64,000 bases of DNA from Spongiactinospora sp. TRM90649 (GTDB lineage: Bacteria; Actinomycetota; Actinomycetes; Streptosporangiales; Streptosporangiaceae). The notes below the pieces were generated by a model, which did not search any database, had not been told where the DNA came from, and worked only from the letters and a program-made list of their open reading frames with translations. The stretch lies in the NCBI RefSeq assembly GCF_029382225.1, contig NZ_JARLTC010000006.1, positions 310,001 through 374,000 of the forward strand, given 5' to 3'. The position numbers and the translations under genes are program-made. Every line of letters starts with the position of its first letter. The first letter of the stretch is position 1. Positions 1-7,534 of this stretch are shown here, one piece after another.

Positions 1-1
1 C

Positions 2-217
2 GGCCTGCCCAAGCGCACGCCGAAGGCGAACCTCGTGCCCGGCAGGGTGTCCGCCGCCACGCAGACACCCGTCGCCGCGCCCACCCCCATGCCCCCCGTC
101 TCGGCCGAGCGGGTCCGCTCCCGGATGTCGAGCCTGCAGCAAGGTGTACGCCGAGGGCGAGCGGAAGTTCGTGATGAGTCCGAACCGAACAGGTCGGACA
201 AGAAGGAGGGCCAGTGA
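2..217 (+). CDS. cvnA: C-terminal end of conservon sensor kinase-like protein (CvnA), partial
   Basis: This is the last 71 codons of a gene that begins before the window. The reading frame ends in a Pro/Ala-rich linker followed by a short basic helix (RMSSLQQGVRRGRAE). The same ending is found on the complete CvnA at 7535-10561 (NLVPG linker and LSGLQQGVRQGRAE), so I read it as the tail of a paralogous conservon kinase-like membrane protein. It is followed by roadblock, DUF742 and GTPase genes in canonical cvn order. The catalytic part is outside the window, so whether it keeps kinase residues cannot be judged. Confidence 0.8.
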   Translation, partial: GLPKRTPKANLVPGRVSAATQTPVAAPTPMPPVSAERVRSRMSSLQQGVRRGRAEVRDESEPNRSDKKEGQ

Positions 218-276
218 GTGAGCGATACGACCCGAAGGGCGTCTCGGTCACATGGCCGGCTAAGGAGGAGGCGTGA
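214..276 (+). CDS. 20-codon mini-ORF bridging cvnA and cvnB
   Basis: GTG at 214-216 overlaps the cvnA stop (GTGA) and is preceded by AAGGAGGG at 203-210. The frame runs 20 codons and stops at 274-276, overlapping the cvnB GTG start at 273. The peptide reads VSERYDPKGVSVTWPAKEEA. A mini-ORF in the same position with similar start, TW pair and EE pair exists in the second conservon at 10558-10632. It may be a translational coupler carrying ribosomes from cvnA to cvnB, or a microprotein; part of the likeness (EE) comes from the cvnB Shine-Dalgarno being read in frame. Confidence 0.4.
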   Translation: MSERYDPKGVSVTWPAKEEA

Positions 277-695
277 CCACGCTGAGCCACGACGCTCGCA
301 GGTTCGACTGGCTTATCACCGAGTTCGTACGCGGCACGCCCGGTGTCGCGCACGCGGTGGTCGTGTCGGCCGACGGGCTGTGCCTGGCTAACTCCGAGGG
401 CTTCCCCCCGGACCGGGCCGACCAGCTCGCCGCCGTGGCGGCGGGGCTGCTCAGCCTCACCGTAGGGGCCTCGCGGGTATTCGAGGGCGGCGCGGTGACA
501 CAGACCGTGGTCGAGATGGAGCGCGGCCTGCTGCTGGTCATGGCGATCAGCGACGGGTCCGTGCTGGCCGTACTGGCGGCCCCCGACTGCGACATGGGCC
601 TGGTGGCCTATCAGATGACCCTGCTGGTGGACCGGGCGGGGCAGGTGCTGACCCCGGCGCTACGCGCTGAGCTCCAGACATCCAGGACGCGATGA
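273..695 (+). CDS. cvnB: Roadblock/LC7 domain protein, conservon component CvnB
   Basis: A 140-residue cytoplasmic roadblock/LC7 protein. The core shows the family signature of a short beta-sheet with SADGLCLANSEGF, the DQLAAVAAGL helix and the VVEMERGLLLVMAISDGS strand pair. Roadblock proteins act as regulators of small Ras-like GTPases, here the CvnD products downstream. The GTG start is preceded by AAGGAGGAGG. It is 140 residues long, exactly like its paralog at 10620-11042, and the two align along the whole length. It is the second gene of a conservon and is expected to associate with CvnA, CvnC and CvnD at the membrane. Confidence 0.9.
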   Translation: MTTLSHDARRFDWLITEFVRGTPGVAHAVVVSADGLCLANSEGFPPDRADQLAAVAAGLLSLTVGASRVFEGGAVTQTVVEMERGLLLVMAISDGSVLAVLAAPDCDMGLVAYQMTLLVDRAGQVLTPALRAELQTSRTR

Positions 696-716
696 CCATG
701 ATGATTGGAGAGGGCT

Positions 717-1079
717 GTGCGCGGCACTGACGGGGCCGGGGACGAAGAGCCCCTGTTCCGTCCATACGCGATGACGGGTGGTCGCGTCGAGCCGCGCTAT
801 CACCTGGCGATGGAAACGCTGGTCTCCTCCTACGCCATGCTGGACAGCGATCTCGCGCTGCTCACCCCGGAGCAGGAGAGCATCGTCGTGCTGTGCCGAT
901 CGGTCAGATCGGTGGCCGAGATCTCCGCGCTCCTCCGGGTTCCGCTGGGCGTGGCGCGCGTGCTGGTGGCCGACATGGCCGACGAGGGCCTTGTGCGCCT
1001 CCACCAGCCGCATCTCAACGAGGGTCAGCCAGATCTGCACATGCTGGAAAGGGTGCTCAGTGGACTACGCAGGCTCTAG
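717..1079 (+). CDS. cvnC: DUF742 protein, conservon component CvnC
   Basis: About 120 residues. The motif LFRPYAMTGGR near the N terminus and the helix-turn-helix-like segment SVAEISALLRVPLGVARVLVADMADEGLV are typical of the DUF742 conservon family. I prefer GTG 717 because GGAGAGG lies just upstream; an in-frame TTG exists at 705. The C-terminal LERVLSGLRRL coding sequence overlaps the start of the GTPase gene by 20 bp, which implies translational coupling. The exact biochemical role is unknown; family members are thought to connect the receptor-like protein with the GTPase. Confidence 0.88.
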   Translation: MRGTDGAGDEEPLFRPYAMTGGRVEPRYHLAMETLVSSYAMLDSDLALLTPEQESIVVLCRSVRSVAEISALLRVPLGVARVLVADMADEGLVRLHQPHLNEGQPDLHMLERVLSGLRRL

Positions 1080-1647
1080 CGGCGGCGGTCTCACCTCAAC
1101 GAAGATCGTCGTCGCGGGCGGCTTCGGCGTCGGCAAGACCACCTTCGTGGGCGCGGTGTCGGAAATCCTGCCGCTCACGACCGAAGCGGTGATGACCGAC
1201 GCCAGCACCGGAATCGACGACCTGGCGCTCACACCGACCAAGACCACCACCACCGTGGCGATGGACTTCGGCCGGGTGTCGCTGGACCGCGACCTGATCC
1301 TGTACCTGTTCGGCACGCCGGGCCAGCACCGTTTCTGGTTCATGTGGGACGACCTGGTGCGCGGCGCGATCGGCGCGATCGTACTGATCGACACCCGCAG
1401 GCTGGCCGACGGGTTCCCCGCCATCGACTACTTCGAGGAGGCGGGCCTGCCGTTCATCGTCGGCGTCAACGGCTGGGACGGGCAGTTCCCGCACGTTGAG
1501 GACGACGTGCGGGAAGCGCTGGCGCTCTCGCCGCACATCCCGATCGTGCGCACCGACGCCAGGTCCCGTGAATCGGTCAAGTCCACCTTGATCACGCTGG
1601 TGGAGTACGTCGTTCAGGTCAGGGCGTCGTACGGCGCCCAGGTGTAG
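1060..1647 (+). CDS. cvnD: Conservon small GTPase (CvnD)
   Basis: A 195-residue Ras-like ATP/GTP-binding protein. The P-loop GGFGVGKTT is at residues 20-28, a switch-like TTTTVAMDFG segment follows at about 62-71, and LFGTPGQHRF at 83-92 is the G3 element. The G4 element is NGWD (137-140) rather than NKxD. The GTG start at 1060 lies inside the end of cvnC. It differs from the GTPases at 1840 and 11506, which have NGFN at G4. Its role in conservons is that of a membrane-complex GTPase signalling in development or metabolism; the input here is unknown. Confidence 0.9.
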   Translation: MDYAGSSGGGLTSTKIVVAGGFGVGKTTFVGAVSEILPLTTEAVMTDASTGIDDLALTPTKTTTTVAMDFGRVSLDRDLILYLFGTPGQHRFWFMWDDLVRGAIGAIVLIDTRRLADGFPAIDYFEEAGLPFIVGVNGWDGQFPHVEDDVREALALSPHIPIVRTDARSRESVKSTLITLVEYVVQVRASYGAQV

Positions 1648-1820
1648 GCGACCCGGGGGCGACGTATGGGCAGGCGTGTGAGCAACGGAGGTTATTGACG
1701 GTTGTTATCCCGGAGATGTCCAACCCACTCAAAATGTCACTCACCAGGGAGTAACGTGCCAACAGCGAGCTGTGCCGCAGGCTCCGTTCGGAGGCATGGG
1801 GCCGGCAAGCCGGAGCCGGT

Positions 1821-1859
1821 TTGCTGGAAAGGGTGCTAAGTGGACATCGCAGGCTCTAG
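1821..1859 (+). pseudogene. Vestige of a cvnC 3' end
   Basis: The frame read from 1821 gives LLERVLSGHRRL then TAG at 1857-1859. This is the C terminus of CvnC (LLERVLSGLRRL in the paralog ending at 11525) with one substitution. No DUF742 gene is intact upstream: the 170 bp between 1648 and 1820 carry no recognisable rest of it. The following GTPase start overlaps this remnant exactly as in the intact operons. I infer duplication of a cvnD gene together with the end of cvnC, or deletion of the rest of a third conservon. Confidence 0.7.
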
Positions 1860-2424
1860 TCGAAGTGGCGGCCTGACCTCGACGAAGATCGTCGTGGCGG
1901 GTGGGTTCGGCGTCGGCAAGACCACCTTCGTGGGCGCGGTCTCGGAGATCCTGCCGCTGACCACGGAGGCGGTGATGACCGACGCCAGCTCCGGTATCGA
2001 CGACATCGGCCTCACCCCCGACAAGACCACCACCACCGTGGCGATGGACTTCGGCCGGGTGACGCTCGAACGCGACTTGATCCTGTACCTGTTCGGCACT
2101 CCGGGACAGCACCGTTTCTGGTTCATGTGGGACGACCTGGTACGCGGCGCGATCGGCGCCGTCGTCCTTGTGGACAGCCGCAGGCTCGCCGACAGCTTCC
2201 CCGCCATCGATTACTTCGAGGAGGCCAGGCTGCCCTTCGTGGTCGGCCTGAACGGCTTCAACGGGGTCTTCCCGCACGGCGAGGAGGAGATCCGGGAGGC
2301 GCTGACGCTCGCGCCGCACATCCCGATCGTGCGCACCGACGCCAGGTCGCGGCAGTCGGTGAAGGAGGCTCTGATCACCCTGGTCGAGCACGCGCTGACC
2401 ATGCGCGCGGCCTACGGGGTCTGA
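1840..2424 (+). CDS. Extra conservon-type small GTPase (CvnD paralog)
   Basis: A 194-residue paralog of the upstream CvnD with the same P-loop GGFGVGKTT and LFGTPGQHRF elements, but NGFN in the G4 position (LNGFNG). It starts with GTG inside a relic of a cvnC gene and has no own cvnB or cvnC. Long nearly identical nucleotide runs around the G3 motif (2096-2140) are shared with 11761-11805, which suggests recent duplication or gene conversion. The 3' end overlaps the convergent ABC ATPase gene by 13 bp. It could be served by the CvnA-CvnC proteins of the upstream operon. Confidence 0.88.
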   Translation: MDIAGSSRSGGLTSTKIVVAGGFGVGKTTFVGAVSEILPLTTEAVMTDASSGIDDIGLTPDKTTTTVAMDFGRVTLERDLILYLFGTPGQHRFWFMWDDLVRGAIGAVVLVDSRRLADSFPAIDYFEEARLPFVVGLNGFNGVFPHGEEEIREALTLAPHIPIVRTDARSRQSVKEALITLVEHALTMRAAYGV

Positions 2425-3194
2425 GCCGTCTCGCGGACCCTCGCGCGGATCAGGCGGCCCGCCTCGGCGCGCAGCCGGACGAACTCCGGGTGCTGCCGGG
2501 TGGTGATCTGCTCGCGAGGCGACGGCAGGTCCACCCGCAGGTCGGCGATCACCGTTCCCGGTGACCTGGAGAGCACCGCCACCCGGTCGCCCAGGTAAAC
2601 GCTCTCATCGATGTCATGGGTGATGAGCAGGATCGTCATCCCGTGCGTACGGCGGACCGCGAGCACGAGATCCTCCAGGTCCTCGCGGGTCTGCGCGTCC
2701 ACCGACCCGAACGGCTCGTCCATCAGCAGCAGCGCCGGCCGGTAGGCGATGGCCCGCGCGATCGAGGCACGCTGCTGCATCCCGCCGGACAGCTCCCAGG
2801 GGTATTTCCGCGCGACGTCGGAAAGGCCGACCTGTCCCAGCGCGTCCAGCGCGGCGGCGCGCCGCCGTCTGCGGTCCATGCCCTTGCGGCGCAGCGGTAG
2901 CGAGACGTTGTCGATGACCGTCATCCACGGGAAAAGCGACCTGCTGTAATCCTGGAAGACCACCGCGAGGTTGTCCGGAATCCGGCGCACCTCGACGCCG
3001 TCGATCCGAATACTGCCGCCGGTGGGTTCAATGAGCCCGGCAATGGAACGCAACAATGTGGATTTCCCGCAGCCGGACGGCCCGACCACGCATACCAGTT
3101 CGCCTTCGGCGACGTTCAGATCGACCTCGGCAATGGCGGTGTGCGCGGTGTCGCCTCCGCCGTACGTGTGGGTGAGGCCGGCAATCTCCAGCAA
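2412..3194 (-). CDS. ABC importer ATP-binding protein, nitrate/sulfonate/taurine class
   Basis: A 260-residue ABC ATPase. Walker A GPSGCGKST is at residues 38-46, a Q-loop in VVFQDYSRSLFPW, the signature LSGGMQQRASIARA and Walker B LLLMDEPFGSVD. The tryptophan-containing Q-loop and the DEPFGSVD box are typical of SsuB/TauB/NrtD-like ATPases. The frame starts with TTG at 3194 without a clear Shine-Dalgarno. It is divergent from the binding protein and two permeases at 3461-6038 and should energise that importer. Substrate cannot be assigned; candidates are small anionic or aromatic compounds handled by the co-located monooxygenase. Confidence 0.88.
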   Translation of the reverse strand: MLEIAGLTHTYGGGDTAHTAIAEVDLNVAEGELVCVVGPSGCGKSTLLRSIAGLIEPTGGSIRIDGVEVRRIPDNLAVVFQDYSRSLFPWMTVIDNVSLPLRRKGMDRRRRRAAALDALGQVGLSDVARKYPWELSGGMQQRASIARAIAYRPALLLMDEPFGSVDAQTREDLEDLVLAVRRTHGMTILLITHDIDESVYLGDRVAVLSRSPGTVIADLRVDLPSPREQITTRQHPEFVRLRAEAGRLIRARVRETAQTP

Positions 3195-3290
3195 GTCGAA
3201 TCCCCGTGCGCCGATCGTGCTCGTTCATCTCGCGGGTGCTCGTTTCCCGAGCTCCTACGGACTCTAGCGGAGCCGTAACCGGTTGGGCCA

Positions 3291-3324
3291 CGACATGTCC
3301 GATTAGCTACGATATGTCGGTTAA
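3291..3324. promoter_or_regulatory. Repeated operator-like motif in divergent intergenic region
   Basis: CGACATGTCCGATTA (3291-3305) and CGATATGTCGGTTAA (3310-3324) agree at 12 of 15 bases, 19 bp apart. The halves CGACATGTC and GATATGTCG also form an imperfect inverted repeat. They lie in the AT-richer 266 bp between the divergent ABC ATPase and binding-protein genes, so they are well placed to bind a regulator controlling both directions. No regulator gene is adjacent. Confidence 0.4.
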
Positions 3325-3460
3325 AGGGGTGAGGGTCGAGATGGTTTGAGAAATTTGATACTGGAGTGATAAAAGGCGTGGAAAGCGATATTTGTGCGCT
3401 ACGATCCACTCCGTTCCCGCCAGAGATCGTTTCTCCTGCCCAGCGCAGTTCGGAGGATCC

Positions 3461-4438
3461 ATGAAACTCCGCACCTCACTGACCGCGCTCATCACCCTCC
3501 TTCTCGCCGCCGGATGCGGCGGCGGTGGCGGAACCACCTCCGCGCAACCCTCGGCCGGCGCGGGCCTGGAGAAGACCCGGATCACCGTCGGGTCGATTCC
3601 GGTCGTGGACACCGCGCCGTTGCAGCTCGGCATCGCCGAGCGATTGTTCGCGGACGAAGGACTGGACGTCAAGGTGCAGATGCTGGCCGGCGGCGCCGAG
3701 GCCATTCCGAAACTGAAGAAGGGCTCCCTGGACATCAGTTTCGGCAACTACGTCTCCTTCTTCGGCGCCGCCTCCAAGAAGGTGCTGGACCTGAAGGTGG
3801 TCGCCGACGGGTTCCAGAGCGCGCCCAAGACACACGTGATCATGGTGCCCAAGGACAGCCCGATCACCTCGCCCGCCGACCTGAAGGACCGCACCATCGC
3901 GGTCAACACCCGGCGCAACATCGGCACCCTGCTGGTCCGCGTGGCCGCCAGCGCGCACGGCGTCGAGCTGAACGAGGAACGCGACTTCGTGGAGTTCCCC
4001 TTCCCCGACATGGAGAGCGTGCTGCGGGCCAAGAAGGTGGACGCCGCGATGGTCGTCGAGCCGTTCGGGACGCTGATCAGCCAGTCCATCGGCGGCAAGA
4101 TCATCTGGGACACTTCGCAGGGGGCGACCGCCGACTTCCCGATCGCGGGCTACGCCACCACGGCCGAGTTCGCCCAGAAGAACCCAAAGACGCTGGCCGC
4201 CTTCCAGCGCGCCATGGCCAAGGCGCAGGCGCTGGCCGCCGACCGCGCCAAGGTCGTCTCCATCATCCCGACGTACACCACCATCCAGTCGCCGATCGCG
4301 GGCAGCCTGGCCATCGGATCCTTCCCCACCTCGGTGAGCGCCAGCCGGCTGCAGCGGGTGGCCGACCTCATGCGCGAGTACGGCCTGCTGGAGAACGCGC
4401 TCGATGTAGGGGGGCTCATCGTCCCCACCTCCGGATGA
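3461..4438 (+). CDS. ABC importer substrate-binding lipoprotein (SsuA/NMT1-like)
   Basis: A 325-residue exported lipoprotein. The signal peptide MKLRTSLTALITLLLAAGC has a lipobox with Cys19. The mature part has the two-lobed SsuA/THI5 (NMT1) layout with ITVGSIPVVDTAPLQLGIAERLFADEGLDV and repeated lobe-2 motifs (VDAAMVVEPFG). The ATG at 3461 follows CGGAGGA; an in-frame ATG farther upstream would precede the signal peptide and is unlikely. It overlaps the next gene by ATGA. It should capture substrate for the two permeases downstream and the divergent ATPase. Confidence 0.88.
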   Translation: MKLRTSLTALITLLLAAGCGGGGGTTSAQPSAGAGLEKTRITVGSIPVVDTAPLQLGIAERLFADEGLDVKVQMLAGGAEAIPKLKKGSLDISFGNYVSFFGAASKKVLDLKVVADGFQSAPKTHVIMVPKDSPITSPADLKDRTIAVNTRRNIGTLLVRVAASAHGVELNEERDFVEFPFPDMESVLRAKKVDAAMVVEPFGTLISQSIGGKIIWDTSQGATADFPIAGYATTAEFAQKNPKTLAAFQRAMAKAQALAADRAKVVSIIPTYTTIQSPIAGSLAIGSFPTSVSASRLQRVADLMREYGLLENALDVGGLIVPTSG

Positions 4439-5202
4439 GGATCGGGCGCGCCGCCCGCGGCGCGATCGGCGTCTTCGCGGCGGCGGCCGTCGCGGAGGCG
4501 CTGACGCGTTCCGGCGTCGTGGACGTCGCCCCCTTCTCCCAGGTGGCCGTGCGCTTCCTCGTCCTGGCCACGGACGCCGAGTTCCTGATGAACGCGGCCG
4601 ACACGGTCACGGCGTGGGCGATCGGACTGGTCATCGCCACCGCCGCCGCCGTGCTCCTCGGCGTGCTGCTGGGCTCTGTGCCGTTCCTGAGCAGGGCGGG
4701 CGGCGTGCTGGTGGAGTTCCTGCGGCCGATCCCCTCGGTCGCGCTGATCCCGCCCGCCATCCTGCTGTCCGGGTCGGAGACCGAGATGAAGGTCTCGCTC
4801 GTGTGCTACGCGGCGATCTGGCCCATCCTGCTCAACACCATCTACGCGCTGCGCGATGTGGACCCCCTCGCCAAGGACGCGCTGCGCGCCTTCGGGTTCG
4901 GGCCGCTCTCCGTGCTGTGGCGGGTCTCGCTGCCCAGCGCCGCGCCCTTCGTGGCCACCGGCGTGCGCGTGTCCGCCGGGATCGGCCTGGTCGTCGTGAT
5001 CGGTGCGGAACTGTTCGGCGGGGGAGAGTCGGGGATCGGGATCGTGCTGATCCGGGCGCGCAGCGGCGGCGGCGCGGGCGAGGTCACGCTGGCGGTGGCG
5101 CTGTGGGCGGGGACCTTCGGGCTGCTGGTCAACACGCTGATGGAATGGGCCGAGCGCACGGCGTTCCGGTGGCACGCCGTACGGACGGAGGCGGTCACGT
5201 GA
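4435..5202 (+). CDS. ABC importer permease 1
   Basis: A 255-residue membrane protein with about six hydrophobic helices. The binding-protein-dependent transport motif appears as the EAA-like loop DPLAKDALRAFGFGPLSVLWRVSLPSAAPFVATGVR. ATG at 4435 overlaps the binding-protein stop, and its own stop overlaps the next permease start (GTGA at 5199-5202), so the three genes are translationally coupled. It resembles SsuC/TauC-class permeases. Confidence 0.88.
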   Translation: MRIGRAARGAIGVFAAAAVAEALTRSGVVDVAPFSQVAVRFLVLATDAEFLMNAADTVTAWAIGLVIATAAAVLLGVLLGSVPFLSRAGGVLVEFLRPIPSVALIPPAILLSGSETEMKVSLVCYAAIWPILLNTIYALRDVDPLAKDALRAFGFGPLSVLWRVSLPSAAPFVATGVRVSAGIGLVVVIGAELFGGGESGIGIVLIRARSGGGAGEVTLAVALWAGTFGLLVNTLMEWAERTAFRWHAVRTEAVT

Positions 5203-6038
5203 GGACGGCGCCGCACCGGCTCGCGGCGGGGCGTGTGACGCGCCCGCTGCTCGCGGCCGTGCGGTGGGTGGTGAGCAGGCTGTGGCTGGCCGCGCTTTTC
5301 GTGGGGATCTGGGAGGCGGTGACCCGCCAGGTCCGCGAGGAGTACTTCCCGCCGCCGTCGGAGATCGTCGCCGCCGGGTACGAACTGTGGTTCTCCGGCC
5401 CGCCCGGACGGCTCTTCCTGACCGAGGCGGCCCTGGCCGACTTCGGGCCGAGCCTGTTCAACCTGTTCGCCGGATGGCTGCTGACCAGCCTCGCCGGGGT
5501 GGCCCTCGGCGTCGCGCTCGGGCTGTCGCGGACCCTGGCCGACCTCGCCGAGCCGCTCGTGCACTTCGGCCGGGCCGTACCGCCGCCCACGCTGCTGTCG
5601 GTGTTCCTCGCCGTCTTCGCGCTCGGCACCTCGATGCAGGTGGCGACGATCGTGTTCGGCGTGATCTGGCCGGTGCTGCTGAACACCGCGGCGGGCGTCC
5701 GCGCGGTGGACCGGCTCCACCTCGACACCGCCGAGGTCTTCGGCGTGCGCGGGCCGAGGCGGCTGTTCTCGGTGATCCTTCCCGCCGCCGCCCCGAAGAT
5801 CGTCGCCGGGCTTCGGATCGGCATCGGCCTGGCGCTGATCCTGATGGTTCTGTCGGAGCTGAGCGGTGGCACGGCGGGGATCGGGGCACATCTGATGGAC
5901 TCGCAGCGCGACTTCGAACTGGCCGACATGTGGGCCGGCATCGTGTTTCTGGGAGTGCTGGGTTATCTGCTCAACGCGGCGTTCGCGTTGGTCGAACGCC
6001 GCTGGCTGCGCTGGCATACCGGTGCCCGCGCCACATGA
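5199..6038 (+). CDS. ABC importer permease 2
   Basis: A 279-residue permease paralogous to the one just upstream. It has an EAA-like loop HLDTAEVFGVRGPRRLFSVILPAAAPKIVAGLR and about six hydrophobic segments, with the conserved WPVLLNTAAGVRAVD stretch before the loop matched by WPILLNTIYALRDVD in permease 1. GTG at 5199 sits in a GTGA overlap. Two different permease subunits suggest a heterodimeric channel, which is less common than the homodimer used by SsuC/TauC systems. Confidence 0.87.
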   Translation: MRTAPHRLAAGRVTRPLLAAVRWVVSRLWLAALFVGIWEAVTRQVREEYFPPPSEIVAAGYELWFSGPPGRLFLTEAALADFGPSLFNLFAGWLLTSLAGVALGVALGLSRTLADLAEPLVHFGRAVPPPTLLSVFLAVFALGTSMQVATIVFGVIWPVLLNTAAGVRAVDRLHLDTAEVFGVRGPRRLFSVILPAAAPKIVAGLRIGIGLALILMVLSELSGGTAGIGAHLMDSQRDFELADMWAGIVFLGVLGYLLNAAFALVERRWLRWHTGARAT

Positions 6039-6051
6039 ACGGGGAGTGCGC

Positions 6052-7317
6052 ATGCACGTGATGATCGTCGGGGCGGGCATCGGTGGACTGGCCACCGCCC
6101 TGAGCCTGCACGCCGCGGGAGTCGACTGCGTCGTCGTGGAGGCGGCGGCCGAGCTGGGACCCCTCGGGGTCGGGATCAACCTGCAGCCGCACGCCGTACG
6201 CGAGCTGACCGAACTGGGGCTCGGCCCGGCGCTGGCCGCGACCGGGATCGCGACCACCTATATGACCTTCACCGACCGCTACGGCGGGACGATCCTGGCC
6301 ACGCGGCGCGGGCTGGACGCGGGCTACCTGTGGCCGCAGTACTCGATCCACCGGGGCGAGCTGCAGATGCTGCTGCTGGCCGCGGTGCGCGAACGGCTCG
6401 GCCACGACCGGGTGCGGACCGGCCTGGCGTTCGAGGATTTCGACCAGGACGCCACCGGCGTCACTGCACTGCTGCGCGACGTGCGCTCCGGCGAGAAGCG
6501 CGAGGAGCGCGCCGACCTGCTGGTCGGGGCCGACGGCGTCAACTCGGTCGTCCGGGCTCGGCTGCACCCGGACGAGGGCCCGATGCAGTGGGGCGGCATC
6601 CGGATGTGGCGCGGCGTCGCGGCCGATCAGGACGAGTACCTGGACGGCTCGACGGTGATCGTCGCGGGATCCAACCTGTCGGCCAAGTTCGTCGCCTACC
6701 CGATCTCGGCGCGGGAGGGCGCCCGTGGCCGGGCGACCGTCAACTGGGTGGCCGAGGTGAAGCTGCACGACCCGGGACCGGCCCCGGTGGCCGACTGGTC
6801 CAAGGCCGGATCGGCGGACGACGTGCTGCCGCACTTCGCCGGCTTCCGGCTGCCCTGGCTCGACGTCTCCGGGCTGATCCGCGCGACGGACCGGATCCTG
6901 GAGTATCCGATGGTGGACAGGGACCCGCTGCCCCGGTGGGGGAGCGGCCGGGTGACCCTGCTGGGCGACGCGGCGCATCCGATGTATCCGATCGGCGCCA
7001 ACGGCGGGTCGCAGGCCGTCCTGGACGCCCGGTTCCTCGCCCGTTCGCTCGCGGTTCGCGCGCCTAATGTGAGCGCGGCTCTGGATGATTATGAGGGCGA
7101 ACGTCGCGAACCAACCGGAAAACTCGTTCTCGCACACCGTGAGCTTCCGATGGAAGAGACGATCAGTAAAGTCCAGGAACGCGCGCCGGACGGCTTCGCC
7201 GATATCGCGGACGTGCTCACGCCTGCGGAGTTGGCCGATATGTCCGTCGTGATGAAGCGGATCACCGACATGGACGTACGCACGCTCAACGAGCGTCCAT
7301 CGTGGGCCGTCGGGTAG
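6052..7317 (+). CDS. FAD-dependent aromatic-ring-type monooxygenase
   Basis: A 421-residue class A flavoprotein monooxygenase. The dinucleotide-binding GAGIGG is at residues 7-12, the DG box as LLVGADGVNSVVR, and the GD box as VTLLGDAAHPMYPIGANGGSQAV. I chose ATG 6052 because GGGGAG lies 5 nt upstream; an in-frame earlier start at 6022 lacks this. It follows the permeases after 13 bp, so it is probably co-transcribed and acts on the imported compound or a derivative. The family hydroxylates phenolic substrates with NAD(P)H and O2; the substrate here is unknown. Confidence 0.85.
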   Translation: MHVMIVGAGIGGLATALSLHAAGVDCVVVEAAAELGPLGVGINLQPHAVRELTELGLGPALAATGIATTYMTFTDRYGGTILATRRGLDAGYLWPQYSIHRGELQMLLLAAVRERLGHDRVRTGLAFEDFDQDATGVTALLRDVRSGEKREERADLLVGADGVNSVVRARLHPDEGPMQWGGIRMWRGVAADQDEYLDGSTVIVAGSNLSAKFVAYPISAREGARGRATVNWVAEVKLHDPGPAPVADWSKAGSADDVLPHFAGFRLPWLDVSGLIRATDRILEYPMVDRDPLPRWGSGRVTLLGDAAHPMYPIGANGGSQAVLDARFLARSLAVRAPNVSAALDDYEGERREPTGKLVLAHRELPMEETISKVQERAPDGFADIADVLTPAELADMSVVMKRITDMDVRTLNERPSWAVG

Positions 7318-7534
7318 TTCCGGTCAGCCTCTAATGCGGGTTACGGCGAGTTCGATTCGTGTAGCGGACAATTGTGATTTAAATGAAAATTGGTGCCTAT
7401 GAGGCATTGGCCGAGCTTCACGATCTGTGCTCAAATGAACCCCCGCCCCATCTATACGTTGTGGCCCCGCGCACGCTCGGCGCACTGACGTACTTCCGCC
7501 CCACGAGGCGTCCGAGGAGAGGTTCCGCACGCTA
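7318..7534 (+). promoter_or_regulatory. AT-richer leader upstream of the second conservon
   Basis: 217 bp without a gene between the monooxygenase and cvnA. Bases 7360-7440 are clearly AT-richer than the surroundings (for example GTGATTTAAATGAAAATTGG at 7374-7393), as expected for a promoter region of the conservon operon. I cannot fix the -35/-10 hexamers. GAGGAGAGG at 7516-7524 precedes the ATG at 7535. Confidence 0.4.

Noticed and set aside
4150..5175. Long antisense frames opposite the ABC permeases and similar ones opposite other GC-rich genes
   Set aside because: These are mirror frames of strongly supported genes, with low-complexity Arg/His/Gln-rich translations and no motifs.
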